Numbered from the stretch's first letter, positions 44,923-54,944 are shown. The stretch is 64,000 bases of DNA from Flavobacterium anhuiense (GCF_900101855.1 NZ_FMVC01000010.1:1-64000); one strand, 5' to 3'. Made by a program: numbers and translations. The notes: generated by a model not told the origin, from the sequence alone.

Positions 44923-47922
44923 TTAGTTATTCAGCGTAAAATTTAGTCCAACAGAAATTGTAGTTGGTCGAGGATAATTGTTGTATTTATCAATACCAGG
45001 AGCTGCCAACCCAGTTTGATCTGTACCATCTTGAGCATTTAAGCCAATTTCTGGATCTACACCTTTGTAACCTGTAATTACAAATAAGTTTTCTCCCATT
45101 ACATACATTCTAAATTTAGATTTCTTGTATTTCAATGGCAAAGTATAACCAAAAGTCAAAGTCTGAAATCTAAAGAAAGAAGCATCTTCAATCCAGTAAT
45201 CAGAATACTTTGGGGCAGAAGTAATACCGCTGCTTAAGAAAGAATCTGGCACATTAAAAGCTGGCAGTCTATTTGGGTCGTTTAACATCATGTTGGTAGC
45301 ATTTAAAGCTTTTTGTCCAAACATTCCGTATCCAGAAAATCCAAGATCAAAATTTCCGTAAGTAAAATTCATTCCGATACCTAAAGTCAAATCTGGCTGA
45401 ATGTTTCCTAAATCTGTTTTGTCTGCATCAACCAAAGCGCTTTCCTCAACAACTTGTCCTGCTGCATTGTAATACTGAATTTTTCCATTAGCATCTAAAC
45501 CAGCATTTTTGAATCCCCAGAAAGTTCCAACAGGATATCCTTCAGCAATGATTTGAGAATATTGTCCAGACATACCTGCTAAACCATGAAGAGATCCGCT
45601 ATAGATAACATCTGTTTTATAGGTTGGGTTTGACAGTTTTTCAATTTTCTGAACGTTGTGTCCAAGAGTTAAATTAGCATTCCAATTGAATTTATCTCCT
45701 CGAATAATATCAGCATTCAAAGTTAACTCTACCCCTTTGTTTGACATTTCACCAACGTTTGCCAGCATTGTTCCCACTAAATATGGTGGCTGAGGCACTT
45801 CATACGTATATAATAAATCTTTGGTTGTTTTAGAATACCATTCAAAAGATCCTGTAATTCTGTTGAAAAGTCCAAAATCGAAACCAATATTAACTTGTTC
45901 TGTAGATTCCCATTTCAAGTCAGGATTCGGGTTTTGTTTTGGAGAATAAGCCAAACTCCAAGTTTTTGTAACTGGATCGTAGTAACTGTCGTTTCCAACT
46001 CCCAAAATAGAAAGTGATTTGTACTCACCAATTCCGTCCTGATTTCCTGTAACTCCGTATCCTACTCTAAGTTTTAAATTATCCAACCATCCTTTTGAAG
46101 ATTCCATAAATTCTTCGTTAGAAATTCTCCACGCAGCAGAAGCAGATGGAAAAGTTCCCCATTTATTGTTTTCTCCAAAACGGCTAGATCCATCACGTCT
46201 TACCGTTGCTGTCAATAAATATTTGCCATCGTAACCGTAGTTAGCACGAGCATAGAAAGAAACTAAATTTGATTTTCCTTTGTATGAATAAACATCACTC
46301 AAACGGTAATTGTAACCAGCTCCTAAATTGTTATAGCTGAAAGCATCTGTTACAAATCCGCCTCTTTGCGCTCCAAAACCTTCGTAGATATTTTCAAGGT
46401 AAGAATAACCGGCTAAAGCACTAATGTTATGTTTGTCGATCACTTTGCTGTAGTTTACATAAAGTTCACCTTGTGCATTGGTATATTCTGCATACGTTCT
46501 TTGTGCAAAACCGCCTTCAGTCTGTCCTTCCATAACCGCATAAGATGGTTTGTAAGTGCCTCCTTTTACAGCATTATGTTCTAACGAAATATTCGCTGTA
46601 GCAGTAAAGTCATTCAAGAATTTTACATCTGTTTTAAAATAACCTAAAAGTCTGTGTCTCTCATTATCGAAAGTTCTGTTAGTTAAAATCTCAACTGGAT
46701 TTTCGTAAATATTTCCTGTTACCACACTAAAATTTCCGTTGGCATCGTAAACTGGAATTGTCGGATTTAAGTTGTATGCTCTTTCAAAAATTCTGTAATC
46801 GATTGGATGCCATTTGTCAATATTTGCAAATAAACCCATATCAAATTTTACTTCTTTGTTGTCTCCCAAAAATTGGTAAGCGCTAACATTGCCGCTTAAT
46901 CTTTCTAAACCTGACTTTTTAATAACTCCTTCGTTGTTTAAGTAAGAAAGCGAAGTTCTAAAACCGCTATCTGCTTTTCCAGAATTGATGCTTAAAGTAT
47001 GAGACTGAGAAATTGCCGTCTGCTCAATTGCTTTTTGCCAGTTTGTATTTGCTCCATAATCAACCGCGTCTGCAATTTGATTCTGACGAACATATCCTCT
47101 CCATTGGTTTGCAGATAATAAATCTAAGTTATCATTTACGTAACCTATCCCAGTTTGTCCGTTGTATACAACAGAAACTCCTTTTGTTCCAGATTTTGTT
47201 GTAATCATGATTACTCCGTTTGCACCACGAGAACCATAGATTGCAGTTGCCGAAGCATCTTTAAGAACGTCCACCGATTTAATGTCTGAAGGTTGAACCA
47301 CGTTTATGTCAACACCAGCAATTCCATCCACAACGATTAGCGGACTATTGCTTGCTGTTAAAGAAGTTCCTCCACGAAGACGGATTGTAGAACCCGCCGC
47401 AGGATCTCCAGAAGGACGAATAATATTCAATCCCGCTACTTTTCCTTGCAAAACTTGCTCTGTAGAAGAAATGTTTCCTTTTACTAAATCATCTGCTCCA
47501 ACAGTCGAAATTGCTCCTGTCAAATCTGATTTTTTCACCTTTCCATAACCCACAGAAACTACTTGAACTTCTGCTAAAGTGTAGCCGTCATTTTGCAGAC
47601 GAACCTCAACGTTAGAAGTACTTCCGGTAATTTGGATTTTCTGTGTTGTTGATCCGATAAACGAAACTTCAATTGCACCTCCTACGGCTACCTGAAGACT
47701 GAATTTACCATCAAAATCTGTTGTAGTTCCGTTTTTTGTTCCTACTTCAATGATAGAAGCTCCCGGCAATACCGTACCTGTATTGTCATAAACGGTTCCT
47801 GAGATTTGTTTTTTCGTCTGCGCGAAAGTGCTGGCAGAAAGAAAAAGCATAAAAATCATCAATACCGCTCCTTTAGCAGTCCACATTTGATGCAGGACGC
47901 TTTTTTTATTTTTACTATTCAT
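44923..47922 (-). CDS. SusC/RagA-family TonB-linked outer-membrane transporter
   Basis: 999 aa. Signal peptide to TFAQ, carboxypeptidase-D-like plug extension (KQISGTVYDNTGTVLPGASI), TonB-box/plug motifs (VVSVGYGKVKKSDLTGAIS, RGGTSLTASNSPLIVVDGI, DASATAIYGSRGANGVIMIT) and a 22-strand barrel ending in SVGLNFTLNN. Imports oligosaccharides with its SusD partner using TonB energy. Third gene of the six-gene operon. Confidence 0.96.
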   Translation of the reverse strand: MNSKNKKSVLHQMWTAKGAVLMIFMLFLSASTFAQTKKQISGTVYDNTGTVLPGASIIEVGTKNGTTTDFDGKFSLQVAVGGAIEVSFIGSTTQKIQITGSTSNVEVRLQNDGYTLAEVQVVSVGYGKVKKSDLTGAISTVGADDLVKGNISSTEQVLQGKVAGLNIIRPSGDPAAGSTIRLRGGTSLTASNSPLIVVDGIAGVDINVVQPSDIKSVDVLKDASATAIYGSRGANGVIMITTKSGTKGVSVVYNGQTGIGYVNDNLDLLSANQWRGYVRQNQIADAVDYGANTNWQKAIEQTAISQSHTLSINSGKADSGFRTSLSYLNNEGVIKKSGLERLSGNVSAYQFLGDNKEVKFDMGLFANIDKWHPIDYRIFERAYNLNPTIPVYDANGNFSVVTGNIYENPVEILTNRTFDNERHRLLGYFKTDVKFLNDFTATANISLEHNAVKGGTYKPSYAVMEGQTEGGFAQRTYAEYTNAQGELYVNYSKVIDKHNISALAGYSYLENIYEGFGAQRGGFVTDAFSYNNLGAGYNYRLSDVYSYKGKSNLVSFYARANYGYDGKYLLTATVRRDGSSRFGENNKWGTFPSASAAWRISNEEFMESSKGWLDNLKLRVGYGVTGNQDGIGEYKSLSILGVGNDSYYDPVTKTWSLAYSPKQNPNPDLKWESTEQVNIGFDFGLFNRITGSFEWYSKTTKDLLYTYEVPQPPYLVGTMLANVGEMSNKGVELTLNADIIRGDKFNWNANLTLGHNVQKIEKLSNPTYKTDVIYSGSLHGLAGMSGQYSQIIAEGYPVGTFWGFKNAGLDANGKIQYYNAAGQVVEESALVDADKTDLGNIQPDLTLGIGMNFTYGNFDLGFSGYGMFGQKALNATNMMLNDPNRLPAFNVPDSFLSSGITSAPKYSDYWIEDASFFRFQTLTFGYTLPLKYKKSKFRMYVMGENLFVITGYKGVDPEIGLNAQDGTDQTGLAAPGIDKYNNYPRPTTISVGLNFTLNN

Positions 47923-47950
47923 TAGAATTGGTGTTTTAATTTAATAGTGA

Positions 47951-49033
47951 TTATTTATCTAAAGTTTTAAGCGGAATCGTCGTATCCGAAATCGTTTTGT
48001 CTTTATTATCTTTTACCAAAACGTGGATTTCACTTAAATTTGGAACTCCATTTAGTTCTGAAACTAAATTGACAAAACCTTTAATTTCTGAAGTTCCCCC
48101 TGTAAACTCACCAGAAATCGTTTTTGGTCCAGCTGTAATCGTGTAGATCAATTTGTTTACCCCTACCTCGTTATTTTTTCGCGACATTCCAAGAAAATCC
48201 TTTTGGCTAATTTGCGATGGAAAGAAAGCAAAACTTGGCGGCGGCGGCGGAATAAATTCTCCTGCATAAATAATCTGATCGCCAGAATTTGTGGTCCAAT
48301 CTTTTGCTACCATGAGGAAAGTGATGTTTTCCATCACAAAACCTGGCTCGGTATTGTAGTATTGCTGTGGAATCAAATCCATTCTGTAGAAACCATTTCC
48401 AAGATCTTTCAATTTTGTCTTTTCAGAAACTTCTGGAATCCAAGCCTGATATTCTTGCAAAACAGCCCAGTTGTTTAGACCACTATGAAAGTGAACACTT
48501 GGCACACCTGCAAAACCATCTTTTAAATTTGAATTGAATAAAATACTTACCGGTTTATCAATCAAAGGTTTGGAAGGATAAGATCTGATTAACTCATTTG
48601 CTGTATAAAAAGATGAAAAATCAGTATATGGCACATTGGCAACATCACTCTGTTTAGATCCGTTTTTGTTTTTCAAACGAAACCAAAATCCATCGCTCTT
48701 AGCTATTTGTTCTGGAGTTTTAGAAAAATAAACTGTTGGAGTTAAAGTAAAACTCCAGATTTTATTTCCTTCATACTTTAATTTTGCAAAGTCAGAAGAG
48801 TTTTCCCAGTGTCCAGCATCTGGTTCAGATGGAGACCAAATCCAGATGTATAAATCTTCCGTTTCAGCAAATGTCGACGCCGACATATCAAAATACCACG
48901 TAACCTGTTCATCATATTTGTACACAACAGGAAATGACGATATAGGCCCTACAGCTCCAGCGGCTTCTTGTGCCTGAATAAAATTAGGAGCCATCAACAA
49001 GGCAAGTAAAATTGTATATATAAACTTTTTCAT
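47951..49033 (-). CDS. SusE-like surface glycan-binding protein (probable)
   Basis: 360 aa, signal peptide MKKFIYTILLALLMAPNFIQ-AQ, without a lipobox Cys. An immunoglobulin-like beta-sandwich is suggested by VTWYFDMSASTFAETEDLYI and a second one by PVSILFNSNLKDGFAGVPSV plus HFHSGLNNW. These resemble starch-binding/SusE-type accessory modules that hold polymer outside. Position directly before susC in transcription order is unusual, since SusE normally follows SusD. Function inferred from context. Confidence 0.6.
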   Translation of the reverse strand: MKKFIYTILLALLMAPNFIQAQEAAGAVGPISSFPVVYKYDEQVTWYFDMSASTFAETEDLYIWIWSPSEPDAGHWENSSDFAKLKYEGNKIWSFTLTPTVYFSKTPEQIAKSDGFWFRLKNKNGSKQSDVANVPYTDFSSFYTANELIRSYPSKPLIDKPVSILFNSNLKDGFAGVPSVHFHSGLNNWAVLQEYQAWIPEVSEKTKLKDLGNGFYRMDLIPQQYYNTEPGFVMENITFLMVAKDWTTNSGDQIIYAGEFIPPPPPSFAFFPSQISQKDFLGMSRKNNEVGVNKLIYTITAGPKTISGEFTGGTSEIKGFVNLVSELNGVPNLSEIHVLVKDNKDKTISDTTIPLKTLDK

Positions 49034-49041
49034 GTTACTTT

Positions 49042-49563
49042 TTAATTAATAGCATTTAATTTAAACACATAAGACACAAAATCTACACCTCCAGAAGCAT
49101 GCGTCAATTGAATCTGCATTTCTTTGGTTTTACCTGGAACTGAAACTAATCTCAATTCATCTGTTTTCTGCGTTTTTTGAGCATCGCTGTACAAATAAAT
49201 TTTTGTTCCAACACCATTGGTCTGCTGAAAATCTGAGCTTAATGCCCAATATCCTTTAGGAGCAAATAACGGAGGGACATCTCCTATTACTTCATAACTT
49301 GTTGGATTGTTCTTTTCATCTACGTTAAATTTGATTTTAAAATCTTCGTAGTTAAAATAAGTACTCAAGTTTTCTTCGTTTGGTTCGATCTTATTTGCTT
49401 TCGCAACTTCATCAACCATTTTCAGATTTGTTAATCCCCAATTTCCATTTACTTTTTCATAAAGAGTAATCGGTTCTACGTAGCTTCCGTCATCTGTGTT
49501 ATCGCATCCGATAGCAAATAAACACATCATAAAAGCTAGCCAATAAAGACTTTTACATTTCAT
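49042..49563 (-). CDS. DUF5004-like lipoprotein, first gene of the glycan operon
   Basis: 173 aa. SPII signal MKCKSLYWLAFMMCLFAIG-C. The mature part has the lipocalin-like pattern VNGNWGLTNLKMVDEVAKAN, KGYWALSSDFQQTNG and ELRLVSVPGKTKEMQIQLTH seen in DUF5004 proteins that accompany SusCD loci. Likely a surface or periplasmic accessory binding protein. Nine bp ahead of the SusE-like gene. Confidence 0.65.
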   Translation of the reverse strand: MKCKSLYWLAFMMCLFAIGCDNTDDGSYVEPITLYEKVNGNWGLTNLKMVDEVAKANKIEPNEENLSTYFNYEDFKIKFNVDEKNNPTSYEVIGDVPPLFAPKGYWALSSDFQQTNGVGTKIYLYSDAQKTQKTDELRLVSVPGKTKEMQIQLTHASGGVDFVSYVFKLNAIN

Positions 49564-50043
49564 AAATTTTTGGTTTTCGTTAGTTTGTTATCCCCTTCAA
49601 AAGGATACAGCGAAACTAGACCTTAAATAAATCCTAAAAAAAAAATCTGAGAAAAATCAAGATGAAATTCAAACAATAAAACACTTAAGTATTTAAAAAT
49701 TAACCGTTTACAATTTTAAACATAAACAAAAAATCAAGATGGTGTTAAGATAAAAAGCAGCGGTTTTTAAATGGTAAAAATGACAATATGTAAAATAATA
49801 AGTATATTTTTTTCAATATGCATATATATAACCACTTTTTATTGTATAATTGCAAATAAATTACCTGTTTTTAACATTTACAGCTTATTTTCACCCTGAA
49901 AATCCCCTTTAAAGCGATGTTATTAAACATTTTACAACACTTAAAAAACAGGTTTAGCTTAATCTCAAACTTATTCTTATTTTTAAAACCTATTAACTAA
50001 TTATATCTATCAACCAACCTTTTTCCCTAAACCAAAACAAATC
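49564..50043. other. 480-bp divergent control region of the glycan locus
   Basis: Separates the operon (-) from its probable regulator (+). Very AT-rich. I see no clean palindrome or canonical promoter on either side; AACATTTTACAACACTTAAAA-like A/T runs dominate. The operator for the SusR-like protein should lie here. Confidence 0.5.
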
Positions 50044-51642
50044 ATGCAAAGAATATGGATGCTGTTTTTCTTCCTAGGCATTTTTTCTCTTACTGCAAAA
50101 GAGACAAATCCTTATTTAGAAGAATTAGATCAAGCGCTCTTGAAAAAAGAGGTTTATCTGAAACAGAAATATCGAAAAATTGAATCTTTAAAGAAAAATA
50201 TATCAAAGTTTACCCTTAGTCAGAATAATGAAGAACTATACAATTGCTATATGTCATTGTTTGACGAATACAAATCTTTTAAATATGATTCGGCGTATTA
50301 TTATTTAGATCAGGCAAAAATCAAAGCAAAAGTTTTAAAAAACCCAAAACATTTAGCCAAAAGCCGAATAAAAGAAGGCTTCGTCCTCCTTTCTTCTGGA
50401 CTTTTTAAAGAAGCAATTGATACTTTAAATGTGGTTGATGAAAGCCAATTAGAGATCAAAAATAAATTTGAATATTACAGCATCAAAGCGCGTGCTTATT
50501 ATGATTTGGCCGATTATAGCAGTGATCAGCGTTTTAATATTCATTATATACAGCAAGGAAACCATTTTCTTAAAAAAGCTTTAGAATTAATCGGAACAAA
50601 TACCAATGAATATTGGGCGGCAGAAAGTTTGAAACGCTTGAAACAACAAGACTGGAGAGGCGCCGAATTTGCTTTCAGCTATTGGATTAACAACTATAAT
50701 CTGCCTCCAGACTATTATGGAATCGCAACTTCGAGCCTTGGTTATATTTATTCCGAAAGAGGTTATACCAAAAAAGCCATTCAATACCTGGCACTCGCCG
50801 CAATTGCCGATGTTAAAAACGCTACGAAAGAAACCGTAGCACTTCGAAATTTAGCCAACGAACTCTTTAAAATGGGTTATCTGGATAAAGCAAACGAATA
50901 TATCAACATCGCAATGGATGATGCCACTTTTTATAATGCAAGACATCGAAAAATTGAGATTTCGTCCATTTTACCTATTATCGAAAAAGCACAGCTAAAT
51001 AATGTAAAGGATAAGAATGATAAGCTGGAGAAAATTATTATTCTTTTGACAATCTTAACGGTTATTATTTTTGTTTTTCTCGGCATCATTTTCAAGCAAT
51101 TAAAAGAAAAAAATAAAGCGAGAAAAATCATGGCCGATTCGTATTTGCAATTGCAGGAAATGAATGTGAGTTTGAGCGAAGCCAATGCAATTAAAGAAGA
51201 ATATATTACTTATTTTATCAAAGCTACTTCGGCTTTCATCAATAAAATAGATCATATCCAGAAAAGTACGCTTCATAAAATCATCACCAAAAAAACAGAT
51301 GAAGTTATTGCGAGTTTGAAACGTTATAATGTTAAGGAAGAACGAGAAAATCTGTTTCATCAGTTCGATGAAATCTTCTTGAAGCTGTTCCCTACATTCG
51401 TAACGGATTTCAATAAATTATTCCCAAACGATCATAAATGCATTGTCAAAAAAGGCGAGCTTTTGAATACCGAATTACGAATTTTTGCTTTATACAGGTT
51501 AGGAATCCAAGACAGCAGTCAAATGGCTGAATTTCTGGAACTTTCTGTAGCTACCATTTACACGTACAAAACCAGAATTAAAAGCAAATCTGATTTTAAA
51601 GATACTTTTGAGCAGAAGATTATGGAGATTAAGACAATCTAA
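50044..51642 (+). CDS. SusR-like membrane-spanning regulator (TPR + HTH, DUF6377-type)
   Basis: 532 aa. A signal/anchor at the N-terminus, a periplasmic TPR-like helical region (~20-330, e.g. [20 protein letters not shown]), one membrane helix ([20 protein letters not shown], ~335-355), a coiled cytoplasmic linker and a C-terminal LuxR-like HTH ([34 protein letters not shown]). This layout is that of SusR, which senses glycan in the periplasm and activates the adjacent sus operon. Divergent from the operon, so it is the likely activator. Confidence 0.85.
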   Translation: MQRIWMLFFFLGIFSLTAKETNPYLEELDQALLKKEVYLKQKYRKIESLKKNISKFTLSQNNEELYNCYMSLFDEYKSFKYDSAYYYLDQAKIKAKVLKNPKHLAKSRIKEGFVLLSSGLFKEAIDTLNVVDESQLEIKNKFEYYSIKARAYYDLADYSSDQRFNIHYIQQGNHFLKKALELIGTNTNEYWAAESLKRLKQQDWRGAEFAFSYWINNYNLPPDYYGIATSSLGYIYSERGYTKKAIQYLALAAIADVKNATKETVALRNLANELFKMGYLDKANEYINIAMDDATFYNARHRKIEISSILPIIEKAQLNNVKDKNDKLEKIIILLTILTVIIFVFLGIIFKQLKEKNKARKIMADSYLQLQEMNVSLSEANAIKEEYITYFIKATSAFINKIDHIQKSTLHKIITKKTDEVIASLKRYNVKEERENLFHQFDEIFLKLFPTFVTDFNKLFPNDHKCIVKKGELLNTELRIFALYRLGIQDSSQMAEFLELSVATIYTYKTRIKSKSDFKDTFEQKIMEIKTI

Positions 51643-51660
51643 GCTGCTAAGTTTTTTTTT

Positions 51661-51759
51661 AGCCACGAATTCACGAATTTTTATTGAAAATGATACGTGA
51701 AATTTGTAAGCAACAATTACGCGAATAGATATTAAAAAATAATTCGTGAATTCGTGGCT
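51661..51759. repeat. Intergenic inverted repeat, family B copy
   Basis: Perfect 19-bp arms AGCCACGAATTCACGAATT (51661-51679) and its reverse complement (51741-51759), between the convergent regulator and desaturase-family genes. Related to 17653-17738. Confidence 0.8.
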
Positions 51760-51767
51760 AAAAAAAG

Positions 51768-52991
51768 TTATTCCCCTGATTCCAATTGCAAAATGGTATT
51801 TTGATAAATGGTACTTAGTGAAAACAATTGTTCTGCAAAAATCATAGCAGCAATCGGAACAAAGAAAAATGCGATTAAATCTTCTTCATATAAAAAGTAA
51901 GTCGAAATCATCGCTAACCTAGTATATTCAAGATAATAAATCCATTTTCGTTGTTCTAATAGAGCTCCGCAATTGATTAAGGTTATAATTACTAGCGAAA
52001 GCACAAAAACTTTATCATACAAGTCCAAATAATCAAAATAATAAGTGAAAACAGTTAAAATAAGCGTGCAGATGCCTAATTGTATATATAGGTAATTTTT
52101 AAATCGAAGTCTCTGATTTGGAGCTGCTTTATCTTGCAGAAAACGTTTCTCGAGAATCGGACGAATATCCTGATCCATATCGGCAGGGCTACCAAAAATG
52201 GCATTCCATCTGGCTTTGAATCCGCTGGAGCGTTTCCATAATTCGTAGATTTCGAAGTAATAATGAAAATGCTGCCACAAGAAACTATAGCTTTTCAGCG
52301 GATGCGTTAATCCGTATTTTGGTTTTTCTTCTTCAGTCTGGAAAGTTCCAAAAAGACGATCCCAAAAAGTGAACATATCGCCATAGTTTTTATCCAGATA
52401 TTTTTCGTCAGAAGCATGATGCACTCCGTGAACAGAAGGCGTTACAAAAACATATTCCAACCATTTTATTTTTCCGATGAGCTGGGTATGCGTAAAAAAG
52501 GAGTAAGCACCATGTACAATCAGCATGGTAATCACCATACTTGGATGAAAACCGATTAAAGGTAGCACACACCAAAATCCCGTTCTGATGATAGCTTGAA
52601 ATGTAGTAATTCTGGCCGCAGCCGTAAAATTAAATTCTTCACTGTGATGATGAACAATATGTGCCGCCCAGAAAAAATTGACCTCATGGCCTAATCTATG
52701 ATACCAATACCAGACAAAATCAGTAGCTAGAATTAGTGCAAACCAAACCAAGGCATTGCTCGGAATCTCAAATATTCTATAATCGTCATAAATCAAATAA
52801 TACAACTGATAAAAGCTGGCCGCAACAAATAGGTTAATCAAACGTTCTGCAATTCCGATGGAAATATTGGAAACGGAACTTTCATAATTAAAAATTTCAG
52901 GCCTTTTTCTGCGTTGGGCAAGCTTATATTCTAAAAACAAAAAAAGAAAAAAGGCCGGCATAGCAAATGCTAGAAAATTGATGTTTTTCAT
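51768..52991 (-). CDS. Sterol desaturase/fatty-acid hydroxylase superfamily membrane enzyme
   Basis: 407 aa, several membrane helices. The di-iron histidine boxes are complete: WYHRLGHE, HIVHHHSEEFN and HGVHHASDE, with the extra FFTHTQ. The overall length with an extra C-terminal membrane domain resembles alkylglycerol monooxygenase-like members rather than short fatty-acid hydroxylases. Expected reaction: O2-dependent hydroxylation of a lipid. Substrate not deducible. Confidence 0.88.
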   Translation of the reverse strand: MKNINFLAFAMPAFFLFLFLEYKLAQRRKRPEIFNYESSVSNISIGIAERLINLFVAASFYQLYYLIYDDYRIFEIPSNALVWFALILATDFVWYWYHRLGHEVNFFWAAHIVHHHSEEFNFTAAARITTFQAIIRTGFWCVLPLIGFHPSMVITMLIVHGAYSFFTHTQLIGKIKWLEYVFVTPSVHGVHHASDEKYLDKNYGDMFTFWDRLFGTFQTEEEKPKYGLTHPLKSYSFLWQHFHYYFEIYELWKRSSGFKARWNAIFGSPADMDQDIRPILEKRFLQDKAAPNQRLRFKNYLYIQLGICTLILTVFTYYFDYLDLYDKVFVLSLVIITLINCGALLEQRKWIYYLEYTRLAMISTYFLYEEDLIAFFFVPIAAMIFAEQLFSLSTIYQNTILQLESGE

Positions 52992-53040
52992 TTATGTGAT
53001 GCTTTTCGATTCTAAAAATTATGTTGGGTAATATAATTTT

Positions 53041-53177
53041 AACACATAGGAACATAGATTTTTATTGTTTTCCTCTTCTTGAGATTACAAAAAAAGCAAG
53101 CTTTAACACATAGCTATGTGTATTCAAATTAGTGAAACGCCTTTATAGACTAACAAAAACTATGTTTCTATGTGTTT
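53041..53177. repeat. Dispersed palindromic repeat family A, copy 3
   Basis: Outer arms AACACATAGGAACATAG / CTATGTTTCTATGTGTT; inner AACACATAGCTATGTGTAT palindrome (53108-53125); motif TTAGTGAAACGCCTTTATA. Copies 3 and 4 share AAGCAAGCTTTAACACATAG as well. It lies in the ~294-bp gap between the desaturase-family and glutamate dehydrogenase genes. Confidence 0.85.
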
Positions 53178-53285
53178 AATAATTTTCTTTTAATAATCAA
53201 ACGAAAAAGACATTTCCATCAATTCCGTTTTCAGCAGACAAAAAACGTAATCAACGAAAATGATCTTTTACGAAATAAACCTGAT

Positions 53286-54572
53286 TTAATTCTGCTTAAA
53301 CAAAGGAGCTTCCAAAGCCACTTCTTTTACCGATTGTGTTTCGGCTACTTTTTTCAAAGCAATAATATAAGCAGCAATACGAGGCGTTACATTGTGTTTT
53401 ACTGCCACTCTAAAAACAGTTTCAAAACCTTTTTCTAATATATCCTCCAGACGTTTATTAATCTGATGGATTCTCCAAGACTCCAAAAGCGAATTCTGAA
53501 GCCATTCGAAATAAGAAACGGTCACACCGCCTGCATTGGCTAAGATATCAGGAACAACTAATATATTTTTATCATGCAAAATCTGATCTGCATCTGAAGC
53601 AACTGGGCCATTAGCACCTTCAACAATAATTCTGGCTTGAATGTCGCCTGCATTTTTGTGCGTAATAACATCTTCTTTAGCAGCTGGAATTAAAACATCA
53701 ACATCCAAAAGCAATAAATCTTCATGTTTTATAGCAACTGAATTTGGATATCCTTTTATGGTTTTGTTATTCAGATTGTAATACAAAATCAGTTCAGGAA
53801 TATTAATTCCGTTCGGATTATAAAATGCTTCAGAAACATCGCTTACTGCTACAATTTTCACTCCTTTTTCATGCAGAAATAAAGCAGAGTGTAATCCAAC
53901 ATTTCCAAATCCTTGAATTGCTGCTGTAGCTCTTGCCGGTCTGATTTTTAATTTTTGAAGCGCCAAAATCGTAATGATGCTTACGCCTCTTCCCGTTGCT
54001 TCTACTCTACCTAAAGATCCGCCAGAATGAAGGTGTTTTCCTGTTACAACCGCATGAATTGGTCTTCCGTGCAGTATTGAAAACTCATCCATCAGCCATC
54101 CCATTTCGTCTGGACCTGTTCCCATGTCTGGTGCAGGAACATCTTTTTCTGGTCCGAAAATATCAGCTAAAGCTTTGGTGTAAGCTCTTGTAATTTTTTC
54201 TAATTCAGTTTTAGAATGGTTTCTAGGATCGCAAATAATGCCGCCTTTTGCTCCACCAAATGGAATTCCAGTTACAGCAGATTTCCAGGTCATCCAGGCG
54301 GCAAGTGCTTTTACCTCATCCAAATTAACACCGGTATCATAACGGATTCCTCCTTTTGAAGGTCCTAAAGCGGTATTGTGAATCACACGATATCCTTCAA
54401 AATTTTGAACGTTTCCGTTATCTAAAGTGATAGAAAAGTTTACCGTAATTTGTTTTTCTGGGCGCTGCAGTTTTTGTTTAATAGATTCATCTAAATTCAA
54501 AATATCTGCAGCGATATTAAAGCGATCAATCATAGATTGAAACGGATTGTGTTTTATAATTTCTGAGCTCAT
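53286..54572 (-). CDS. gdhA: Glutamate dehydrogenase (Glu/Leu/Phe/Val family)
   Basis: 428 aa. Substrate/catalytic motif GPSKGGIRYDTGVNLDEVKA and the family signature IPFGGAKGGIICDP with catalytic Lys; NAD(P)-binding motif AAIQGFGNVGLHSA; C-terminal LANAGGVTVSYFEWLQN. Converts glutamate and 2-oxoglutarate plus ammonium; cofactor preference not readable. A leader peptide and intrinsic terminator lie upstream (54744-54899), suggesting attenuation control. Confidence 0.93.
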   Translation of the reverse strand: MSSEIIKHNPFQSMIDRFNIAADILNLDESIKQKLQRPEKQITVNFSITLDNGNVQNFEGYRVIHNTALGPSKGGIRYDTGVNLDEVKALAAWMTWKSAVTGIPFGGAKGGIICDPRNHSKTELEKITRAYTKALADIFGPEKDVPAPDMGTGPDEMGWLMDEFSILHGRPIHAVVTGKHLHSGGSLGRVEATGRGVSIITILALQKLKIRPARATAAIQGFGNVGLHSALFLHEKGVKIVAVSDVSEAFYNPNGINIPELILYYNLNNKTIKGYPNSVAIKHEDLLLLDVDVLIPAAKEDVITHKNAGDIQARIIVEGANGPVASDADQILHDKNILVVPDILANAGGVTVSYFEWLQNSLLESWRIHQINKRLEDILEKGFETVFRVAVKHNVTPRIAAYIIALKKVAETQSVKEVALEAPLFKQN

Positions 54573-54743
54573 ACTATATAGTTTTTAGGTTTGGGTTATT
54601 TTTTATGTTTATCAACCTTCTCTCTGAAGATTGTGTCTATTTTATACTGGCTCCTAGTTGCAACACGGAATCTTGATTAAGCAGCGGCGCATCAAAATTT
54701 TCATATTTCTGTTGGTTCTCATATCTTGATTTTTTAACGATTC

Positions 54744-54776
54744 AAAAAAAAGCCTTTCATGGTGCAATGAAAGGCT
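54744..54776 (-). terminator. Terminator in the leader before glutamate dehydrogenase (candidate attenuator)
   Basis: On the minus strand: AGCCTTTCAT / ATGAAAGGCT 10-bp stem with a 6-base loop, then seven T. It begins 34 bases after the stop of the 29-codon leader ORF (54810-54899) and 170 bases before gdhA, the geometry of amino-acid attenuators. Confidence 0.65.
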
Positions 54777-54809
54777 AAAAAAAAAAATAACTAACAAGTA
54801 CTTTCTCTA

Positions 54810-54899
54810 TTAACGCCATTTCAAAACGTGATTCATCATGCAGCACATCGCAAAGCAGCATGGAAAAGACGTTCTTATATTTTGACTATAGTTTTTCAT
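54810..54899 (-). CDS. Cys/Met-rich leader peptide
   Basis: 29 aa: MKNYSQNIRTSFPCCFAMCC then MMNHVLKWR. Five Cys... four in two CC pairs, plus four Met in 29 residues is far from random, and a terminator follows 34 bases later. This is the profile of a ribosome-mediated attenuator that senses cysteine or methionine supply. Oddly the nearest downstream gene is glutamate dehydrogenase. The region between (54637-54741) has an open frame without a start codon, which could be the tail of a lost gene. The perfect palindrome ATTCTATAGAAT (54933-54944) and TATAATTTTG lie upstream. Confidence 0.55.
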   Translation of the reverse strand: MKNYSQNIRTSFPCCFAMCCMMNHVLKWR

Positions 54900-54932
54900 T
54901 GTTGAAACAAAGCTACAAAATTATATTTATAA

Positions 54933-54944
54933 ATTCTATAGAAT
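54933..54944. promoter_or_regulatory. 12-bp palindrome upstream of the leader, possible operator
   Basis: ATTCTATAGAAT, self-complementary, 34 bp before the leader ATG (minus strand). A TAATTTTG -7-like box lies between. Position suits a regulator binding site; the binding protein is unknown. Confidence 0.35.
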
